64,000 nucleotides of DNA from Glandiceps talaboti. Its lineage: Eukaryota; Hemichordata; Enteropneusta; Spengelidae. The first letter of the stretch is position 1, and each line of letters begins with the position of its first letter. Below the pieces are notes generated by a model. The model did no database searches. It was not told where the DNA came from and was given only the letters and a program-made list of their open reading frames with translations. The position numbers and the translations under genes were made by a program. Shown here piece by piece: positions 61,101 through 64,000 of this stretch. The DNA lies in contig NC_135566.1 in NCBI RefSeq assembly GCF_964340395.1, positions 6,087,501 through 6,151,500 on the forward strand. The letters run 5' to 3'.

Positions 61101-64000
61101 TGCAGGGTCTGAAGGCAAGTTGACTGTTATAACTCAACGTACTGGTGTGCTATGTGGTATTGGTAATCTGACCAGTAACACTGTCAGTGGTTCTAGTGTT
61201 CAAGGTCTAGCAGCCACAGTATGTGAAAACTTTATACCATACCTACAGATAGAGGGTAAGTATTATGATTATATTGACTTACAGTCAGTAATAATCTTTA
61301 TTTTATAAAATTTATATTGGATAGTTCTTTAAGTTTCATTAACTTGTCTCCCAAGAAGTCCAGAGGATCAACCCGCATGGGTTCAGTGTTGATGCAGGAG
61401 GAAACTGGAGGATCTGAGAAAACCTGCATTGTCCGATAGAGTCAATTGGAACGGGATATGGCTGTATCATTGTGCAATAATATCTGAATTCTTTTCAACT
61501 GTACACAGTTCATGAAGCAACTCTGGTATATGCCCTGTCTATGCTTGCAAAGTGGTGTGCTAAGTTCTCAACTGAGGTGCCAGCCAAACTTGTGGAGTGG
61601 TTCAAGAAAGGCGTCACTTTGAAATCATCAACATCAGCTGTTAGAAATGGCTACCTACAATGTATGCTAGCTGCATTCCATGGTAAGAACCCATAGTATA
61701 AGTATCACTGTATTGTTGCATACACCACTGAAGTCTAGCAGGTCTGTAACATTGCTGTGATAGCATAGTGCTGCTGAGCACCATTGTTATGGCACAATAA
61801 CCACAGCCATGTAACTGGTCTGCTCAGCAGCACTGTTACATTGCTGTAACAGTGCTGCTGAGCACCAATGTTACAGTGTGGTAACCACAATCATGTAACT
61901 AGTCTGTTCTTACAACCCAGTTACAACAATGCTACATTGCTGTAACAGCCAAGGTATGTAACAGTGGTGTAGACATTAAAGTACCAGGTAGTATATAAAT
62001 TTCTTACAACTGAACGTCTGACAATTTTTCTGTTATTTATTTAGAAAAATCACACCCATTCTCAGTTAAAATCAAGGGAAAAAGATTGGGGTCACTGTAC
62101 AAAATTTTGAAATAGAGTTCAAAGTTATATCAACACTAAACTATTTTAGAATCCAATATGGCTACCGAATACTGTGTTCACTCATGGAAAATAAATAATT
62201 TGCTGATGTCGATGAAAGCAAAGTGTTGAACTCCTAAATTTCTTATAAAAATTATAAAGGTTCAAAGTAAGCTTTCATGTTGTAAAGTTTAGAGAGATTT
62301 TGAAAACTTGATTTTCGGGGAATGTGATCCGCAAGTTGCATTCAACCTTAATGATGTGTTTTTAAATTTGTAATATTTGTACAGGAGATTCCTTGCTTCA
62401 AGGTTTAGAAGTGTTACCTATTCTACTGAAGTCTGTTGAGAAAGCTCATGCACAGTCTACTCAGACCAATCTTGTGATTGAGGGATTGACTGCTTCTTGT
62501 CTCCTTGTAAAGATGTCATTGGCTGATATACTGGCTGGTAAGTCAAACAACCAATCAGATTGGTTGGTAGTTAGCTTCTAAGCCAAATAACCAATCAAAA
62601 TGGCTGATAATGAAGCTGGTAAGTCAAGTAACCAATCAGGTTGGTTGGTATTTAGCTTGTAAGCCAAATAACCAATCAGAATGGCAGATAATGAAGCTGG
62701 TAAGTCAAGTAACCAATCAGATTGGTTGATATACAGGCTTATCAAACAAAGAATACAATTGGCTGATAGTGAAGCTGGTAAGCCAAGGATCTAATGATAT
62801 ACAGGCTGGCAAATCAAACAACCAATCCGATTGGCTGGTATTTCAGCTGATAAGTCAAACAACCAATCAGATTGGCTGATAGTCAAGCTTGTAAGCCAAG
62901 TTACTAATAAAATTGGCTGAAAATAATTTAGAAATTATACATTCCGGTATTACCAAGATTACTATATCTTGGCAAGGTCTCGAACTCTGCACCTAGCTGT
63001 CCTTACCAATCCTTCATCCACTTTGAAGTATTTTTGAAAACTTGGTTTCTTTGTTTACTTTGTCCATTAACATGAAAAGGAGTCAGTGTGCAGGGTTATG
63101 TAACAGAGATACATGATAATAATGACGATGTGCCATGAAAAACTAAAAAACTTGTTGAATTCAAAGTATTACGTGTCCTGTTTAAAACCATTAAAGTGGT
63201 AAGTACACACTGTCAGTTAAATAACCGTTATTTAAGGGAATATATTTGTTTTTGTTTCAGAATCCAAACTGGGACAATTCTGGAATACTATTTTGAATCC
63301 AAGCAAACAAATATTTTTGTCTGAAAAGTTTTTGACATCAGTATCTGCTGAAGGTAAGAATGAACAGTATTTTGATCTATCAGGCCAAGCTCCTACGTAG
63401 TGGTATTGGAAACTCTCCCTCTGGCAACTTCTACTTCCTGTTGAATGTTTTAAGGAACATTGCCATTAGTAGCGGCCATATTGGATTTGTCACCAATATA
63501 CTATTACATGTGAAGTTGAAGTCCTGATGTTGACCAAGAAATTGAGTGATCATTATTTTGTATGACATGCCAAGATTGTAAATGTTATTTCAGATAACAA
63601 AAGTGACTTCATAAAATGTTTCTGTAACAAGTAGGGCACATTAATAAAGCTGCACATGTTCAAAATAATGACTGTCTTTGGTATCTCTTACGTTTTGCTT
63701 GCAGTTTTAGAAATACATATCCTTTTAACAGAGAGACTATTATTGGAACATTCCCAGAGGTTAACTGATGATATTTCAAGGTAAGGGTGCTAAAGTTGTA
63801 AATATAACAGTCCTTAGAAAGTAGTAAAATCACTAATATTTCAAGTTACAACCAATTAGTGTATCATCCTTGTGCCAGGTTTGAATGAAATCTTTTAAGC
63901 ACATGATCAGATATACAAGTGTTGTAACTGGTCATCTTACTTCCTACTACTATAAAGAGTTTATTTTTACAACAGATTTCATAGTTTTGTAGAGATGCAG
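55174..64000 (+). CDS. GCN1: GCN1, activator of the eIF2-alpha kinase GCN2 (N-terminal part, 15 exons, runs off right edge)
   Basis: GCN1 is a very large HEAT-repeat protein (about 2,670 aa in human) that binds ribosomes and activates GCN2 on amino-acid starvation and ribosome collision. Exons: 55174-55191, 55299-55401, 56292-56487, 56787-56895, 57392-57490, 58120-58323, 58629-58737, 59573-59647, 60541-60669, 61106-61255, 61509-61682, 62385-62537, 63261-63353, 63705-63780, 63976-64000, giving 571 codons in one frame. Matches to human GCN1 include MAADSKV at the start, DLPEKVIKGLCK, PENVLRVLSELLASVSIDLS, GSEGKLTVI, AKLVEWFKKG, STSAVRNGYLQCMLAAFHG and LTERLLLEHSQRLT. The region is the N-terminal HEAT array; the central eEF3-like and C-terminal GCN2-binding parts lie beyond the edge. 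The start ATG lies in CATGGCGG, as for HPS4. Introns contain foldback and tandem repeats. Confidence 0.95.
60264..60422. mobile_element. Foldback element / long inverted repeat, GCN1 intron 8
   Basis: A perfect 20-bp stem (GTTATGTAGCAACTATTTCC at 60316-60335, complement at 60353-60372) with a 17-base loop is embedded in longer imperfect arms that include GGGC(A/G)CTAGTAGA and TTGCCTG. The whole is about 160 bp, typical of a small MITE with extended inverted repeats. No target duplication was resolved. Confidence 0.75.
61004..61060 (+). repeat. Dispersed repeat copy (GACTCTCCAGAACCCATA family)
   Basis: GAAATGACTCACCAGACCCC followed by ATAGTTTATGAAAATGC matches the copies at 27.1 kb and 37.4 kb. 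It is in GCN1 intron 9. Confidence 0.6.
61745..61960. repeat. Direct and inverted CTGCTGAGCA repeats, GCN1 intron 11
   Basis: CTCAGCAGCACTGTTAC and GTAACAGTGCTGCTGAG form a 17-bp perfect inverted pair with a 6-base loop near 61824-61863. GTGCTGCTGAGCACCA and ATGTAACT(G/A)GTCTG also recur directly. Confidence 0.8.
62519..62920 (+). repeat. ~41-bp tandem array derived from the GCN1 exon 12 splice donor
   Basis: The unit TTGGCTGATATACTGGCTGG then TAAGTCAAACAACCAATCAG starts in the last 19 bases of exon 12 and runs through its donor into the intron. About ten diverged copies follow. GCTGGTAAGTC or GCTGGTAAGCC recurs at 62619, 62700 and 62778, so extra potential donors exist at 81-, 81- and 78-bp steps. 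Confidence 0.92.

Overview
The window is animal nuclear DNA: AT-rich, intron-dense, full of microsatellites, with GT-AG introns and LINE/SINE fragments. Protein family content (HPS4, HPD, a C-factor-like SDR, GCN1), introns mostly of 0.2-1.5 kb, CR1/L2-type LINE scraps and a tRNA-headed SINE with an ATT-repeat tail suggest a non-vertebrate, probably marine, animal such as a lancelet, hemichordate or lophotrochozoan. The exact lineage cannot be fixed from the sequence alone.

Layout. (1) 1-13922, minus strand: 5' part (12 exons, 596 codons) of an unrecognised protein with a short Cys/His cluster, a charged helical middle and a long Arg/Ser/Asp-rich tail that runs off the left edge. (2) 13923-19296: divergent intergenic region with E-box and CRE palindromes, a large GTAT/GT microsatellite and a G-rich run. 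(3) 19297-28300, plus strand: complete HPS4 (14 exons, 778 aa), a BLOC-3 subunit. (4) 28301-33728: convergent intergenic region with a possible inverted-repeat element, a 119/127-bp tandem array and a SINE. (5) 33729-43961, minus strand: complete HPD (13 exons, 392 aa), a tyrosine-catabolism dioxygenase with all three iron ligands at the human residue numbers. (6) 43962-44617: a 656-bp divergent promoter interval. (7) 44618-52490, plus strand: complete C-factor-like short-chain dehydrogenase (5 exons, 253 aa); its introns hold a 5'-truncated LINE, a 33-unit 31-bp minisatellite and other LINE fragments. (8) 52491-55173: intergenic. (9) 55174-64000, plus strand: first 15 exons (571 codons) of GCN1, cut by the right edge.

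The genes do not form a pathway: LRO biogenesis (HPS4), tyrosine catabolism (HPD), an oxidoreductase of unknown substrate, and ribosome-linked stress signalling (GCN1). HPD and GCN1 both lie on human 12q24 and HPS4 on 22q12, so the neighbourhood may preserve an old linkage.

I found no convincing new multi-gene system. The most unusual signals are a minisatellite in GCN1 intron 12 built from copies of the exon-12 splice donor, a minisatellite with a duplicated 12-unit block, several long inverted repeats in introns, a duplicated decoy acceptor in HPS4, and the unrecognised arginine-rich gene.
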